Notes: generated by a model from the sequence alone, not told the origin. Counted from the first letter of the stretch, positions 25,042 through 37,747 are shown. The stretch: 64,000 nucleotides of DNA from Streptomyces tanashiensis (GCF_014648895.1 NZ_BMRZ01000001.1:124001-188000); one strand, 5' to 3'. Numbers and translations are program-made.

Positions 25042-27116
25042 ATGCCCGCAACCCGCCGGCCGTCGACGGAGCTAGAAAGAGCGCACCACCACCCGCACCC
25101 CCGTAACCCGTCAGGTGATGCTGTGAATCCGCTCATGGGACGCATTCCCGTACTGGACGTACGCCCGCTGGTCGACTGTGGCCGGCGCCCCGCGAAAGCG
25201 GTGGCCGGAGAGTCCTTCGAGGTGACGGCGACCGTCTTCCGCGAGGGCCACGACGCGGTCGCCGCCAATGTCGTACTGCGCGGCCCGTCGGGCCGCCCCG
25301 GCCCGTGGACCCCGATGCGCGAACTGGCCCCGGGCACCGACCGGTGGGGTGCCGAGGTCACCCCGGACACCGAGGGCCTGTGGACGTACACCGTGGAGGC
25401 CTGGAGCGACCCGGTGGCCACCTGGCGCCACACGGCGAGGATCAAGATCCCGGCCGGGATCGACTCCGAACTGGTCCTCGCCGAGGGGGCCGAGCTGCAC
25501 GAGCGGGCCGCGAAGGGCGTCCCGAAGAAGGGCGGCGGCCGGGAGGCCGTGCTCGGGGCGGCGGACGCGCTGCGCGACGTCTCCCGTCCGGCGGCCGTGC
25601 GGCTGGCTGCGGCGCTCGCCCCGCAGGTGGTCGACGCCCTGGACCGGCACCCGCTGCGCGAACTGCTCTCCGCCTCCCCCGCGTTGCCGCTGCAGGTGGA
25701 GCGCGAGCGGGCCCTGTTCGGCTCCTGGTACGAGTTCTTCCCGCGCTCGGAGGGCGTGCGGAAGGTGAAGGGCCGTACGGTCCCGGGGAACTTCCGCACC
25801 GCGGCCGAACGGCTCCCCGCGGTCGCGGCGATGGGCTTCGACGTGGTCTACCTGCCGCCGGTGCACCCGATCGGCGAGACCCACCGCAAGGGCCCCAACA
25901 ACTCGCTGTCGGCGTCGCCGAGCGACGTCGGCGTGCCCTGGGCGATCGGCTCGCCGGAGGGCGGGCACGACGCGCTCCACCCGGACCTGGGGACCTTCGA
26001 GGACTTCGACGCCTTCGTGGCGCGGGCCCGGGAGCTGCGGCTGGAGATCGCCCTGGACTTCGCGCTCCAGTGTTCCCCGGACCACCCGTGGGTGGAGAAG
26101 CACCCGGAGTGGTTCCACCACCGCCCGGACGGTTCGATCGCGTACGCGGAGAACCCGCCGAAGAAGTACCAGGACATCTATCCGATCGCGTTCGACAAGG
26201 ACATGGACGGGATCGTCGCCGAGACCGTGCGGGTGCTGCGGCACTGGATGGACCACGGGATCCGGATCTTCCGCGTGGACAATCCGCACACCAAGCCGGT
26301 GGTGTTCTGGGAGCGCGTGATCGGCGAGATCAACCGGGCGGACCCGGACGTGATCTTCCTGGCGGAGGCGTTCACCCGTCCGGCGATGATGCGGACGCTC
26401 GGCGCGATCGGATTCCAGCAGTCGTACACGTACTTCACCTGGCGCAACACCAAGGAGGAGCTGACGGAGTACCTGACCGAGCTGTCCGGGGAAGCGGCCG
26501 CGCAGATGCGGCCGAACCTCTTCGTGAACACCCCCGACATCCTGCACGCCTACCTCCAGCGGGGCGGCCGGCCGGCGTTCGAGGCGCGGGCGGTGCTCGC
26601 GGCGACCCTCTCGCCGTCCTGGGGCATGTACGCCGGCTACGAGCTGTGCGAGAACACCGCGCTGCGGGACGGCAGCGAGGAGTACCTCGACTCGGAGAAG
26701 TACGAACTGCGGCCGAGGGACTGGGAGTCGGCGGAGCGCTCCGGGGCGACGATCACCCCGCTGATCACCGCGCTGAACCGGATCAGGCGCCGCAACCCGG
26801 CCCTCCGCCGGCTGCGGAACCTGACCTTCCACGACACCGACAACGCGCAGGTGATCGCGTACTCGAAGCGCTCCGGTTCGAACATCGTTCTGGTGGTCGT
26901 CAACCTCGACCCGCACCACACCCAGGAGGCTTCACTCTCGTTGAACATGCCGGAACTCGGCCTCGACTGGCACGAGACCGTGCCGGTGCGCGACGAGCTC
27001 ACCGGCGAGACCTATCACTGGGGCAGGGCAGCTTACGTGCGCCTGGAACCGGGCGTCACGCCCGCGCACGTACTCGCCCTGCGACCGTCCCCGCAGACCG
27101 GAGGGTCACCCACCAC

Positions 27117-27120
<4 letters not shown>
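25042..27120 (+). CDS. glgE: Maltose-1-phosphate maltosyltransferase GlgE (GH13_3)
   Basis: GlgE extends alpha-1,4-glucans with maltosyl units from maltose 1-phosphate in the cytoplasm. This 692-residue protein has an N-terminal beta-sandwich domain and helical insert before the GH13 barrel, as in the solved Streptomyces enzyme. The catalytic triad is visible as Asp413 (nucleophile, RVDNPHTK), Glu442 (LAEAFTRP) and Asp499 (NTPDILH). Each is offset by 19 from the S. coelicolor GlgE numbering I recall (394, 423, 480). The start at 25042 (MPATRRPS) has CAGGAG 5 nt upstream and matches the MPAT start of S. coelicolor GlgEI. The gene overlaps treS by 4 bp (ATGA). Confidence 0.97.
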
Positions 27121-28829
<1,709 letters not shown>

Positions 28830-28856
28830 GCGGGAGCCAGTTCCCGCTCGCTCGGG

Positions 28857-28880
28857 GTGGGACGGTTTCCCCCGTCCCAC
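28857..28880 (+). terminator. Hairpin between treS and mak
   Basis: GTGGGACGG (28857-28865) and CCGTCCCAC (28872-28880) form a perfect 9-bp stem with a TTTCCC loop, 27 bp after treS. It could terminate or attenuate the glgE-treS transcript before mak. It has no T tail. Confidence 0.5.
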
Positions 28881-29074
28881 TCTGGGCACTGTGAACGACA
28901 CACGATCCACGCCACGATTCAGGTCCATCCGGGCCTTCTTGCCGGGCCCATACGGATCTTCCCCTTCCGACACGTCCCGCACATCCGGACAGTCACAGCC
29001 GCAATCCGGGACACTCTGCGCATTTGAACGTATACGAACGCCACTTGCGCGCCCCGGGGAAAGGACGCGATGCC

Positions 29075-30412
29075 ATGCCGGAGACCGCATCCACCACCCG
29101 GGCCCCGGACGCCCTCCTTCCGGCCCTCACCCCCCTGCTCCACGAATGGCTGCCGAGACAGCGCTGGTTCGCGGGCAAGGGCCGCCGGGTCACCGGATTC
29201 ACGCTGGACGCGGCCACCGAGCTGCTGCCCCTGGACGGCGCGGGACCCGGTCTTCTCCATCTGCTCGTACGGGTCGAACAGCCCGGCCGGCCGGCCGGGA
29301 CGCCCGCCGACTGCTACCAACTCCTCCTGGGCGTACGGACCCAGCTCCCGCCCCGCCTCGCCCCCGCCCTGATCGGGCGGATCCGGCAGGGGCCGCTCGC
29401 CGGACGGGCCGTCTACGAAGGGCTGCGCGACCCGCGGCTCGCCGGCCTCCTCTACGAGCGGCTGCGCACCCCGGGCCGGACCGGCCCCCTGCGCTTCCAC
29501 GCCACGACCCCCCTCCCGCCCGCCCTCGCCCCCCGCATGCTCGACGCCGAACAGTCCAACTCGTCACTGGTCTTCGGAGATTCGTTCATCCTGAAGATCT
29601 TCCGAAGGGTCAGCCCGGGGGCCAACCCCGACCTGGAACTCCCCCTCGCCCTCGCCGGAGCCGGCTGCGCCCGCGTCCCGGCACCCGTGGCCTGGTTCGA
29701 GTCCGGTGCCTCCACCCTCGGCGTCCTCCAGCCCTATCTGCGGGACTCCCGCGACGGCTGGCGGCTCGCCCTCGACGCGCTCGCCGACGGGAGGGAGTTC
29801 ACCACGGAGGCCCGGGCCCTCGGCCGCGCGACGGCCGAGGTGCATCTGGCCCTCGCCCGGGCCCTCCCCACCCGGCGCCTCGCCCGGTCCGAGACCGAGC
29901 TGCTGGCCGCCGCGATGGACCGCCGGCTGCACGAGGCGGCCCAGGCGGTCCCTGCGCTGCTGCCGCACGTGCCGGGCCTGCGGGCCGTGTTCGCCGCGGC
30001 GAGCGGCGGGGCCGCGGTGCAGCGCATCCACGGGGACCTGCACCTCGGGCAGACGCTGCGCGGCTCCGACGGCGGCTGGGCCGTCATCGACTTCGAGGGC
30101 GAACCGGCGAAGCCGCTGGACGAACGCCGCAGCCCCCAGCCCACCGTCCGCGACGTCGCCGGGATGCTCCGCTCCTTCGACTACGCGGCCCGCACCCACC
30201 GGCCCTGGAACGCCGACTGGGCGGCCCGGTGCCGGGCGGCGTACTGCACGGGCTACGCCGAGGCGGCGGGCGTGGACCCCCGGGCGGACCCGGCGCTCCT
30301 GCGGGCCTACGAGACGGACAAGGCGGTCTACGAGGTCGTGTACGAGGCCCGCCACCGTCCGGACTGGCTCCCGGTCCCGATGTCAGCCATCGAACGCCTG
30401 TCCACGCCGTGA
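29075..30412 (+). CDS. mak: Maltokinase (Mak/Pep2)
   Basis: Maltokinase phosphorylates maltose with ATP to maltose 1-phosphate, the GlgE donor. This 445-residue protein has the N-terminal cap typical of actinobacterial maltokinases (LHEWLPRQRWFAGKGRRV). An aminoglycoside-phosphotransferase-like catalytic core follows with IHGDLHLGQTL (catalytic Asp321) and the metal-binding VIDFEGEPAKPLDERR. I chose the ATG at 29075 with AAAGGA 9 nt upstream. An upstream TTG at 29024 would add 17 unrelated residues. The gap before glgB is 156 bp and includes a short GCGGCCCGCAACG duplication. Confidence 0.94.
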   Translation: MPETASTTRAPDALLPALTPLLHEWLPRQRWFAGKGRRVTGFTLDAATELLPLDGAGPGLLHLLVRVEQPGRPAGTPADCYQLLLGVRTQLPPRLAPALIGRIRQGPLAGRAVYEGLRDPRLAGLLYERLRTPGRTGPLRFHATTPLPPALAPRMLDAEQSNSSLVFGDSFILKIFRRVSPGANPDLELPLALAGAGCARVPAPVAWFESGASTLGVLQPYLRDSRDGWRLALDALADGREFTTEARALGRATAEVHLALARALPTRRLARSETELLAAAMDRRLHEAAQAVPALLPHVPGLRAVFAAASGGAAVQRIHGDLHLGQTLRGSDGGWAVIDFEGEPAKPLDERRSPQPTVRDVAGMLRSFDYAARTHRPWNADWAARCRAAYCTGYAEAAGVDPRADPALLRAYETDKAVYEVVYEARHRPDWLPVPMSAIERLSTP

Positions 30413-30568
30413 CCCCGACCCGGCCCGTGTGGGCAATCGTCCCGCCGGGCGGGACGGGCGCGGCCCGCAACGGCGCGGCCCGCAACGGGGCCCGTTCGGC
30501 CGAGTTTCCCCGCGACCCGCATCACCGTTGCGCATTCGTACCCCCCGTACCCCCCAGGAGGCACCCCC

Positions 30569-32803
30569 GTGACCGCCCGACCCGCAGGCAAGACGGCCGG
30601 CAAGACGCCCCGTAAGGCGCCCCCGCTCGACCCCGGCGACCGGGCCCGGCTGCTCGCCGGGGAGCATCACGATCCGCACGGCGTGCTCGGCGCGCACCCG
30701 GTCAGGGGCGGGGTCGTCATCCGGGCCCTCCGCCCCTGGGCGAAGGAGGTGGCCGTCCTCACCAAGGGCAGGCGGATCGAGCTCGACGACGACGGCGACG
30801 GGCTCTTCTCGGTGCTCGTCCCGCTGCTCCGCAAGGTGCCCGCGTACGAGCTGCGGGTGCGGTACGACGGGGACGAGCTCGCGGTCCACGACCCGTACCG
30901 CTTCCTGCCGTCCCTCGGCGAGCTGGACCTGCACCTGATCGGCGAGGGGAGGCACGAGGAGCTGTGGACGGCGCTCGGCTCCCACCCGATGACGCACGAG
31001 GGCGTCGAGGGCACCCGGTTCGCCGTGTGGGCGCCGAACGCGCGCGGGGTGCGGGTCACGGGCGACTTCACGCACTGGGACGGCACGGCCCTGCCGATGC
31101 GTTCGCTCGGTTCGACGGGCGTGTGGGAGCTGTTCGTGCCGGGGGTCGGCGAGGGCGCCGTCTACAAGTACGACATCACGCGGCCCGACGGCTCGCACAC
31201 GGTCCGCGCGGACCCGATGGCCCGGCGTACGGAGTGCCCGCCGAACACCGCGTCGATCGTCACCGCGTCGCACTACACGTGGGACGACGCGGAGTGGATG
31301 GAGCGGCGCGGCTCCCGCCCGCCGCACGAGGCGCCGATCTCCGTGTACGAGGTGCATCTGCCGTCCTGGCGGCCGGGGCTGACCTACCGCCAGCTGGCCG
31401 AGCAGCTGCCCGCGTACGTCCGTGAGCTGGGCTTCACGCACGTGGAGCTGATGCCGGTCACGGAGCATCCCTTCGGCGGTTCCTGGGGCTACCAGGTCAC
31501 CGGGTTCTACGCGCCGACGGCCCGCATGGGCACCCCGGACGACTTCAGGTTCCTGGTGGACGCGCTGCACCGGGCGGGGATCGGGGTCCTGATGGACTGG
31601 GTCCCGGCGCACTTCCCGAAGGACGACTGGGCGCTGGCCGAGTTCGACGGGCGGCCGCTGTACGAGCACGAGGACCCGCGCCGCTCGCACCATCCCGACT
31701 GGGGGACCCTGGAGTTCGACTACGGCCGCAAGGAGGTGCGGAACTTCCTCGTCGCCAACGCCGTGTACTGGTGCCAGGAGTTCCACGTGGACGGGCTGCG
31801 GGTGGACGCGGTGGCCTCGATGCTCTACCTCGACTACTCGCGGGAGCACGGCGAGTGGCTGCCGAACGAGTTCGGCGGCCGGGAGAACCTGGACGCGGTG
31901 GCGTTCCTGCAGGAGATGAACGCGACGGTGTACCGGCGCTGCCCGGGGATCGTCACCTTCGCCGAGGAGTCCACCGCCTGGGACGGGGTGACGCGGGCGA
32001 CGGACCAGGTGGGTCCGGGCGGCTTCGGCGGTCTGGGTTTCGGCATGAAGTGGAACATGGGCTGGATGCACGACTCGCTGGAGTACATGCAGAAGGAGCC
32101 GGTGCACCGCAAGTACCACCACCACGAGATGACGTTCTCGATGGTGTACGCGTACAGCGAGAACTACATCCTGCCGATCTCGCACGACGAGGTGGTGCAC
32201 GGCAAGCGGTCCCTGGTGTCGAAGATGCCGGGCGACTGGTGGCAGCAGCGGGCCGACCACCGCGCGTATCTGGGCTTCATGTGGGCGCATCCCGGCAAGC
32301 AGCTGCTCTACATGGGGCAGGAGTTCGCGCAGGGGGCGGAGTGGTCGGCGGACCACGGCCCGGACTGGTGGCTGCTCGATCCGGCGTACGGGGCGGAGGC
32401 GGACCACCGGGGGGTGCGGGATCTCGTCCGGGACCTGAACACGGTGTACGCGGCGACGCCCTCGCTCTGGGAGCGGGACACCGTTCCGGAGGGTTTCCAG
32501 TGGGTGGTGGGGGACGCGGCCGACGACAACGTCTTCGCGTTCCTGCGTTTCGACGCCTTCGGTTCGCCGCTGCTCGCGGTGTCCAACTTCTCGCCGGTGG
32601 TGCGGCACGACTACCGGCTCGGGGTCCCGGACACGTGCGCGGCCTGGGCGGAGGTCCTGAACACGGACGCGGCGCGGTACGGCGGCTCGGACGTGGTGGG
32701 CACCGACCCGGTGAAGACCGAGTCGGTGCCGTGGCACGGCCGTGACGCGAGCGTGCGGATGACGCTTCCGCCGCTGGCGACGGTCTGGCTCAGGCCCGCG
32801 TGA
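30569..32803 (+). CDS. glgB: 1,4-alpha-glucan branching enzyme GlgB (GH13_9)
   Basis: GlgB makes alpha-1,6 branches in the glucan built by GlgE. This 744-residue enzyme has a long N-terminal region with a CBM48 domain ([22 protein letters not shown]) before the barrel. Catalytic residues are Asp413 ([13 protein letters not shown]), Glu466 ([12 protein letters not shown]) and Asp540 ([15 protein letters not shown]). The GTG start has CAGGAGG 7 nt upstream. A short basic leader ([13 protein letters not shown]) is usual in Streptomyces. The last 14 bp overlap the end of the convergent helD-like gene. Confidence 0.97.
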   Translation: MTARPAGKTAGKTPRKAPPLDPGDRARLLAGEHHDPHGVLGAHPVRGGVVIRALRPWAKEVAVLTKGRRIELDDDGDGLFSVLVPLLRKVPAYELRVRYDGDELAVHDPYRFLPSLGELDLHLIGEGRHEELWTALGSHPMTHEGVEGTRFAVWAPNARGVRVTGDFTHWDGTALPMRSLGSTGVWELFVPGVGEGAVYKYDITRPDGSHTVRADPMARRTECPPNTASIVTASHYTWDDAEWMERRGSRPPHEAPISVYEVHLPSWRPGLTYRQLAEQLPAYVRELGFTHVELMPVTEHPFGGSWGYQVTGFYAPTARMGTPDDFRFLVDALHRAGIGVLMDWVPAHFPKDDWALAEFDGRPLYEHEDPRRSHHPDWGTLEFDYGRKEVRNFLVANAVYWCQEFHVDGLRVDAVASMLYLDYSREHGEWLPNEFGGRENLDAVAFLQEMNATVYRRCPGIVTFAEESTAWDGVTRATDQVGPGGFGGLGFGMKWNMGWMHDSLEYMQKEPVHRKYHHHEMTFSMVYAYSENYILPISHDEVVHGKRSLVSKMPGDWWQQRADHRAYLGFMWAHPGKQLLYMGQEFAQGAEWSADHGPDWWLLDPAYGAEADHRGVRDLVRDLNTVYAATPSLWERDTVPEGFQWVVGDAADDNVFAFLRFDAFGSPLLAVSNFSPVVRHDYRLGVPDTCAAWAEVLNTDAARYGGSDVVGTDPVKTESVPWHGRDASVRMTLPPLATVWLRPA

Positions 32804-35072
32804 CGGCCGGGGTGACGGGGCTCGTGACGGCCGGCGTGACGGTCGGCCTGATCACACCGAGTCGCTGAGTGGCCCGGGTGAGCGCCACGTACAGGTCGTT
32901 GACGCCGTGCGTGGCGCCCTCCCGGATGCCGTCGGGGTCGACGACGAGCACCGTGTCGAACTCCAGGCCCTTCGCCTGCCGGGGGTCGAGGAGCACCACC
33001 GGGCGCGTGAGGTCGGGCTTCGGGCCGTACGCGGCGCCGGGGAGTGCCGTGATCAGCCCCGGGTGGAGGCCGGGCGGGGCGATCACCGCGATCCGGCCCT
33101 CCTCGCGGAGTTCGGCGGCGACCGCGTCGGCGGCCTCCTTCACCGGGTCGTCCGCGGTCCGGTCCCAGGGTTCCACGCCGGTGGAGCGCACCGAGCGGGG
33201 CGGTTCGAAGCCGGGGTCGGCGGCGCGGCGCGCCTCGGCGGCGACGGCCATGATCTCGGCGGGCGTGCGGTAGTTGACGCCGAGGCGGACGTGGTCCCAG
33301 CGGTCCTCGACGTACGGGCCGAGGATGCTCTCCCAGGTGCCGACGCCGGCCGGGTCGCCGGTCTGGGCGGGGTCGCCGACCAGGGTCATGGAGCGGCTGG
33401 GGCTGCGGCGCATGAGGAGCCGCCAGGCCATGGCGGAGAGCTCCTGGGCCTCGTCGACGATGATGTGGCCGAAGGCCCAGGTGCGGTCGGCGGCGGCCCG
33501 CTCGGCGGCGGTGCGGTGGTCGGCCTCCTCGTGGCGCTCGGCGAAGCGTTCGGCGTCGATGATGTCGTGGGCGGAGAGGACCTCGGAGGCGTCCTTGTCG
33601 AGTTCCTCCTTGTCCTCGAACTCGTAGGTGCGGGAGGCGAAGGAGACGTCGAGGACGCCCTGCGCGTACTGGATCTGCTTCTGGCGTTCGGCCTCCTCGG
33701 CGGCGCGGGCGGCGGAGTCGTCCTCGCCGAGGAGTTCGGCGGCCTCGTCGAGCAGCGGTACGTCGGCGGGGGTCCAGGGTCCGCCGTCGCGCCGGATCGC
33801 CTCGGCGTCGGCCTCCGTGAGGTGGGTGGGTCCGGCCAGGTATCCGGCGAGGAACTCCCGCGGGGTGAGGCCGGGCCAGAGGGTGTCGATCGCCGCGTGG
33901 ACCTCGGGGTTGGCGGCGATGCCCTTGGCGAGGAGGGCGATGTCGTCGGGGCCGAGGAAGTTGGGGCCGCCGTAGGGGTCGGCGCCGATGCGGTCGGCGA
34001 GCTGTTCGGCGAGCGCGTCGAGGATCCGGAAGACGAAGTAGGGGCGGGCGAGGTTGTGCGGGAGGGCGGTCTCGCGGGCCTTGTGGCGGGCTTCGAGGGC
34101 CATGTCCCAGTCGATGACCAGGTCGCCGTCCTCGTGCGGGACGATCAGCGGTTCGCCGCGCTCGGGGACCCGCTGGTGGTCCCGTACGGCCGCGGCGAGG
34201 GCGTCGGCCATGGCGGCGGCGCCCTTGACGGCGGCGGCGTGCGGGGTGTCGGTGCCGGTGGCCCGGACGCCGGGGAAGAGTTCGGCGGGGGTGGCGAGGA
34301 GGACGCCGGTCTCGCCGAGGGAGGGCAGGACGTTGCCGATGTAGCCGAGGAAGGCGGGGTTGGGGCCGACGATGAGGACGGCCCGCTTGGCGAGCTGCTC
34401 GCGGTGCGCGTAGAGGAGGTACGCGGCGCGGTGCAGGGCGACGGCGGTCTTGCCGGTGCCGGGGCCGCCCTCGACGACGAGGACTCCGCGGTGCGGGGAG
34501 CGGATGATGGCGTCCTGCTCGGCCTGGATGGTCTGGACGATGTCGTGCATGCGGCCGGTGCGGGCGGCGTCGAGCGCGGCGAGCAGTACTTCGTCGGCGT
34601 TCCGGCTCTCGTGGCCGGTGCGGGTGGCGTCGGCGAGGTCGAGGACCTCGTCGTGGAGGGAGACGACCTCGCGGCCCTGGGTGGTGATGTGGCGGCGGCG
34701 GGTGAGGCCCATCGGCTCGTACCCGGTGGCGAGGTAGAAGGGGCGGGCGATCTCGGCGCGCCAGTCGACGACGAGCGGGGTGCGGTTCGGGTCGTCCTCG
34801 CGGATGCCGAGCCGGCCGATGTGGTGGTCGCGGCCGTCCTGGAAGACGAGCCGGCCGAAGCAGAGTCCGCTCTCCCCCGCGTTGAGCGCGGAGAGCAGCC
34901 CGGACTGCTCGGCGACCATCACGTCCCGTTCGAGGCGGCCCTGGCTGCTGCCGACCCCGGGGGTGCGCAGCGCCTGCTCGACGGCGGCTTCGGCCTGGTC
35001 CCTGAGGTCGTCGAGTCGTGCGTAGAGATCGGCGATGAATTGCTGCTCATTCCGAAATTCCTCGGTTGACAA
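32790..35072 (-). CDS. HelD-like superfamily 1 ATPase (RNA polymerase recycling factor)
   Basis: This 760-residue UvrD/Rep-like protein has the HelD layout: an N-terminal coiled arm ([23 protein letters not shown]), a split ATPase and a large insertion between the motor halves. Motifs are Walker [16 protein letters not shown], Walker [48 protein letters not shown] and [13 protein letters not shown]. HelD proteins pull stalled RNA polymerase off DNA, and some (HelR) protect it from rifamycins. I see no obvious rifamycin-associated element upstream. The start is TTG at 35072 with GGGAG 5 nt upstream. The C-terminus ends in an imperfect VTPAVT repeat that overlaps glgB. Confidence 0.88.
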   Translation of the reverse strand: MSTEEFRNEQQFIADLYARLDDLRDQAEAAVEQALRTPGVGSSQGRLERDVMVAEQSGLLSALNAGESGLCFGRLVFQDGRDHHIGRLGIREDDPNRTPLVVDWRAEIARPFYLATGYEPMGLTRRRHITTQGREVVSLHDEVLDLADATRTGHESRNADEVLLAALDAARTGRMHDIVQTIQAEQDAIIRSPHRGVLVVEGGPGTGKTAVALHRAAYLLYAHREQLAKRAVLIVGPNPAFLGYIGNVLPSLGETGVLLATPAELFPGVRATGTDTPHAAAVKGAAAMADALAAAVRDHQRVPERGEPLIVPHEDGDLVIDWDMALEARHKARETALPHNLARPYFVFRILDALAEQLADRIGADPYGGPNFLGPDDIALLAKGIAANPEVHAAIDTLWPGLTPREFLAGYLAGPTHLTEADAEAIRRDGGPWTPADVPLLDEAAELLGEDDSAARAAEEAERQKQIQYAQGVLDVSFASRTYEFEDKEELDKDASEVLSAHDIIDAERFAERHEEADHRTAAERAAADRTWAFGHIIVDEAQELSAMAWRLLMRRSPSRSMTLVGDPAQTGDPAGVGTWESILGPYVEDRWDHVRLGVNYRTPAEIMAVAAEARRAADPGFEPPRSVRSTGVEPWDRTADDPVKEAADAVAAELREEGRIAVIAPPGLHPGLITALPGAAYGPKPDLTRPVVLLDPRQAKGLEFDTVLVVDPDGIREGATHGVNDLYVALTRATQRLGVIRPTVTPAVTSPVTPAVTRA

Positions 35073-35162
35073 TTCGACTCCCGGCGCGATACAGTGCGTT
35101 TATTGAACTTCTCCGCGTCTGGAGCATGTCCGGACACGGAATCCATAAATATACGCGAAACA

Positions 35163-35193
35163 ATGCCCCGACTGTCCATTCTAGTCGGGGCAT
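35163..35193 (-). terminator. Hairpin terminator between the lrp-like and helD-like genes
   Basis: ATGCCCCGACT (35163-35173) and AGTCGGGGCAT (35183-35193) form a perfect 11-bp stem with a 9-nt loop. On the minus strand it is followed by TGTTT. It most likely ends the Lrp transcript upstream of the helD promoter. Confidence 0.75.
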
Positions 35194-35228
35194 TTCTGTG
35201 TGCCCTGTGGAGCGCGTGCCCCGCGGAG

Positions 35229-35753
35229 TCAGTGCGAGGCGGGCGGCAGCAGGGGTTTGCGGACCACCGGGGAGGACAGCACGATCGAGGTCGTGGTCCT
35301 GCCGAGGGCCGAGGTCTGCTCCAGGATCTCCTCCAGGTGGATCGTGTCGGTGACCGCGACCTTCAGGATCCAGCAGTCCTCGCCGACCACGTGGTGCACC
35401 TCCAGGATCTCGGGGCGCGCGGTGAGCTCCAGGGTGCGCGGGTGCTTCAGGGTGTAGCCGCCGTGCGGGTTCACGCGGATGAAGGCCTGGATGCCGTAGC
35501 CGAGCAGGGCCGGTGCGACGTGCGCGCCGTAGCCGGTGACCGCCCCGCCCGCCTCCAGGCGGCGGACGCGCCCGGTCACGGCCGCGGGGCTGAGCCGGAC
35601 GCGCCGGCCGAGCTCGCTGAGTTTGATGCGGCCGTCGGTCTGCAGGAGGTCCAGGATCTGCCGGTCGATCGGGTCGAAGGCGGTCGCCGAGGTTTCGTCG
35701 GTGGCGGCGCGCGAATGCCGTGGTTCCTTCGGCGGGACGGCCTGCACTCCCAT
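35229..35753 (-). CDS. Lrp/AsnC-family transcriptional regulator
   Basis: This 174-residue regulator has an N-terminal winged helix (FDPIDRQILDLLQTDGRIKLSELGRRVRLSPAAVTGRVRRLE in sequence). A RAM/ligand-sensing domain follows (AFIRVNPHG to the C-terminus; EVHHVVGEDCWILKVAV). Such proteins usually sense amino acids. It is divergent, with a 67-bp gap, from an epimerase/aldo-keto reductase pair that it may control. The ATG at 35753 has GGGGG 4 nt upstream. The longer form to 35846 would overlap the neighbouring gene. Confidence 0.93.
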   Translation of the reverse strand: MGVQAVPPKEPRHSRAATDETSATAFDPIDRQILDLLQTDGRIKLSELGRRVRLSPAAVTGRVRRLEAGGAVTGYGAHVAPALLGYGIQAFIRVNPHGGYTLKHPRTLELTARPEILEVHHVVGEDCWILKVAVTDTIHLEEILEQTSALGRTTTSIVLSSPVVRKPLLPPASH

Positions 35754-35820
35754 GTTTCCCCCTTCAATCGGCGAGCGCACAACGTAACACTTGACCCCGG
35801 AAGCAAGGGAGTTGAGGTTC

Positions 35821-36717
35821 ATGGACATTCTGGTCATCGGCGGCAACCGCTATTTCGGAAAGCGGCTCATCACGCTCCTCCGGGAATCCGGGCACCGCGT
35901 CACGGTGCTCAACCGGGGTTCTTCCGCCGCCCCGGAGGGAATCGAGCGGCTGATCGCCGACCGCGACGACGAGAAGGCGCTCACGTCCGCCCTCGCGGGC
36001 CGCTCCTTCGACGTCGTCGTGGACCAGGTCTGCTACACCCCGCGCCAGGCCGAGATCGCCCGGCGGGTGTTCGCGACGCGCACCCGGCGCTATGTGATGA
36101 CCTCCACCGTGGAGGTGTACGAGTACGAGGACTCGGCCGTGCCGGTCGCCGAGTCGGCCCTCGACCTGGCCGCCGTGACCGTCGACACGGGCCTGCCGTG
36201 GGGGGACCCGGAGTTCCTCGACGCGCACTACGGCGAGGGGAAGCGGCAGGCCGAGGCGGTCTTCGCGGCCGGGTCCCCGTTCGCCTGGGCCTCGGTCCGG
36301 GTGGCCCATGTGCTCGGTGGCGCCGACGACTTCACCGGACGTCTCGACCACTACGCGCGGCGCATCCGCGCGGGCGAACCGATCTCCGTGCCGGTGGTGA
36401 ACCACCCGGCGACCTATGTGTACGTCGAGGAGATCGCCGCCTTCCTCGCCTGGGCGGTCGGCGCGGACTTCACCGGGCCGGTGAACGCGCACTCCCACGG
36501 CCCGCTCACCACCGCCGACCTCTGCGCGGAGATCGAGAAGCTGGTCGGCGGCCGGACCGTCTTCCGGGAGGTGGAGGTCGGCGAGGTCTCGCCGTTCTCC
36601 TTCGCCCGCTCGTACGGCATGGACAACTCCCGTGCGACCGCCCTCGGTTACTCCTTCACCGACTCCGGCGAGTGGCTCGCGCGGGCGGTCTCCGAGACGG
36701 TGGGGGTGGAGCGCTGA
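35821..36717 (+). CDS. NAD-dependent epimerase/reductase family protein
   Basis: This 298-residue extended short-chain dehydrogenase-like protein opens with MDILVIGGNRYFGKRLITLL, a Rossmann GxxxxG motif. It continues with DVVVDQVCYTPRQAEIARR and YVMTSTVEVYEYED. The expected YxxxK catalytic pair is replaced by a HYGEGKRQAE segment, common in this subgroup of sugar-nucleotide epimerase-like reductases. AAGGGAG lies upstream of the ATG. Its stop shares one base with the start of the following aldo/keto reductase gene (TGATG), so the two are coupled. The substrate is unknown. Confidence 0.87.
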   Translation: MDILVIGGNRYFGKRLITLLRESGHRVTVLNRGSSAAPEGIERLIADRDDEKALTSALAGRSFDVVVDQVCYTPRQAEIARRVFATRTRRYVMTSTVEVYEYEDSAVPVAESALDLAAVTVDTGLPWGDPEFLDAHYGEGKRQAEAVFAAGSPFAWASVRVAHVLGGADDFTGRLDHYARRIRAGEPISVPVVNHPATYVYVEEIAAFLAWAVGADFTGPVNAHSHGPLTTADLCAEIEKLVGGRTVFREVEVGEVSPFSFARSYGMDNSRATALGYSFTDSGEWLARAVSETVGVER

Positions 36718-37598
36718 TGGGCTACCGGATGCTGGGGGACGTACGGGTCGGGGCCGTCGGCCTGGGCACGATGCCGCTCTCCATCGAGGGCCGGCCCGAC
36801 GGGGCGCGGGCCGTCGCCACCGTGCACGCGGCCCTGGACGCGGGGGTGACCCTCCTCGACACCGCCGACTCCTACCACCCGCCGGGCGGCGCGCCGGGCG
36901 AGGGCGAGCTCCTCGTGGCGCGGGCCCTCGCCTCGTACGGCGGCGGCACGGACGGCGTGCTCGTGGCGACGAAGGGCGGCCGGGGGCGCACGGCCGACGG
37001 CGGCTGGACCGTCGACGGCCGGCCCGGGCACCTGCGGCGGGCGGCGGAGGGCTCGGCGCGGCGGCTCGGCGTCGAGGCGATCGGCCTGTACCAGCTGCAC
37101 AAGCCGGACCCGGCCGTCCCGTACGCCGAATCCCTCGGCGCGGTACGGGAGCTGCTGGACGCGGGCACGGTCCGGCTGGCGGGGATCTCCAACGTGGACG
37201 CCGCGCAGATCCTGCTGGCCCGGGAGATCCTCGGCGACCGGCTGGTCTCCGTGCAGAACCGCTACTCGCCGGCGGTGCGGGACAGCGAGGCCGAGCTGCG
37301 GCTCTGCGCGGAGCTCGGCCTCGCCTTCCTGCCGTGGAGTCCGCTGGGCGGGATCTCGCGGAGCTCCCTGGACGGGACGTCCGCCCAGGAGGCGGACCCG
37401 GAGTTCGGGGCCTTCCACCGGGTCGCGCGGGCCCGCGGGGTCAGCCCGCAGCGGGTGGCCCTCGCCTGGCTGCTGGCCCGCTCGGCGACGGTGCTCCCGA
37501 TCCCGGGGGCGAGCCGGCCGGAGACGGTGCGGGACTCGGCGGGTGCCGCGTCGCTGACGCTCTCGCGGGAGGAACTGGCGGAACTGGACGGCCGCTGA
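36717..37598 (+). CDS. Aldo/keto reductase
   Basis: This 293-residue NADPH-dependent oxidoreductase of the AKR barrel family has the catalytic Asp and Tyr in LLDTADSYHPPGG. The Lys is in VATKGGRGR, and the His-containing motif is GLYQLHKPDPAVPYAES. The cofactor-binding end is PIPGASRPETVRDSAG. It is translationally coupled to the epimerase-like gene upstream, which suggests two steps of one small pathway under the divergent Lrp regulator. The physiological substrate cannot be read from the sequence. Confidence 0.93.
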   Translation: MGYRMLGDVRVGAVGLGTMPLSIEGRPDGARAVATVHAALDAGVTLLDTADSYHPPGGAPGEGELLVARALASYGGGTDGVLVATKGGRGRTADGGWTVDGRPGHLRRAAEGSARRLGVEAIGLYQLHKPDPAVPYAESLGAVRELLDAGTVRLAGISNVDAAQILLAREILGDRLVSVQNRYSPAVRDSEAELRLCAELGLAFLPWSPLGGISRSSLDGTSAQEADPEFGAFHRVARARGVSPQRVALAWLLARSATVLPIPGASRPETVRDSAGAASLTLSREELAELDGR

Positions 37599-37625
37599 GA
37601 GCGAGGGCGGCCCCGCGTCGACAGC

Positions 37626-37665
37626 GAGGAGGGCGGCCCCGGCCGCTGCCGGTGCCGCCCTCCTC
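37626..37665. terminator. Long hairpin between convergent aldo/keto reductase and dctA-like genes
   Basis: GAGGAGGGCGGC (37626-37637) pairs with GCCGCCCTCCTC (37654-37665), with a further inner 5-bp stem CCGGC/GCCGG and a four-base loop. A second small hairpin, CCCGCCC (37709-37715) with GGGCGGG (37721-37727), lies nearer the minus-strand gene. Together they probably act as a bidirectional terminator. Confidence 0.7.
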
Positions 37666-37747
37666 CCGAGGCCCGGATCCGGCTCAAGGCCCGGGACTCG
37701 GGGTCCTTCCCGCCCTCGCGGGGCGGGTCGTGTGCCGCGCTCCCGGG

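Noticed and set aside
29024..29074. Upstream TTG start for maltokinase
   Set aside because: It would add 17 residues without family similarity, while the ATG at 29075 has a good ribosome-binding site.
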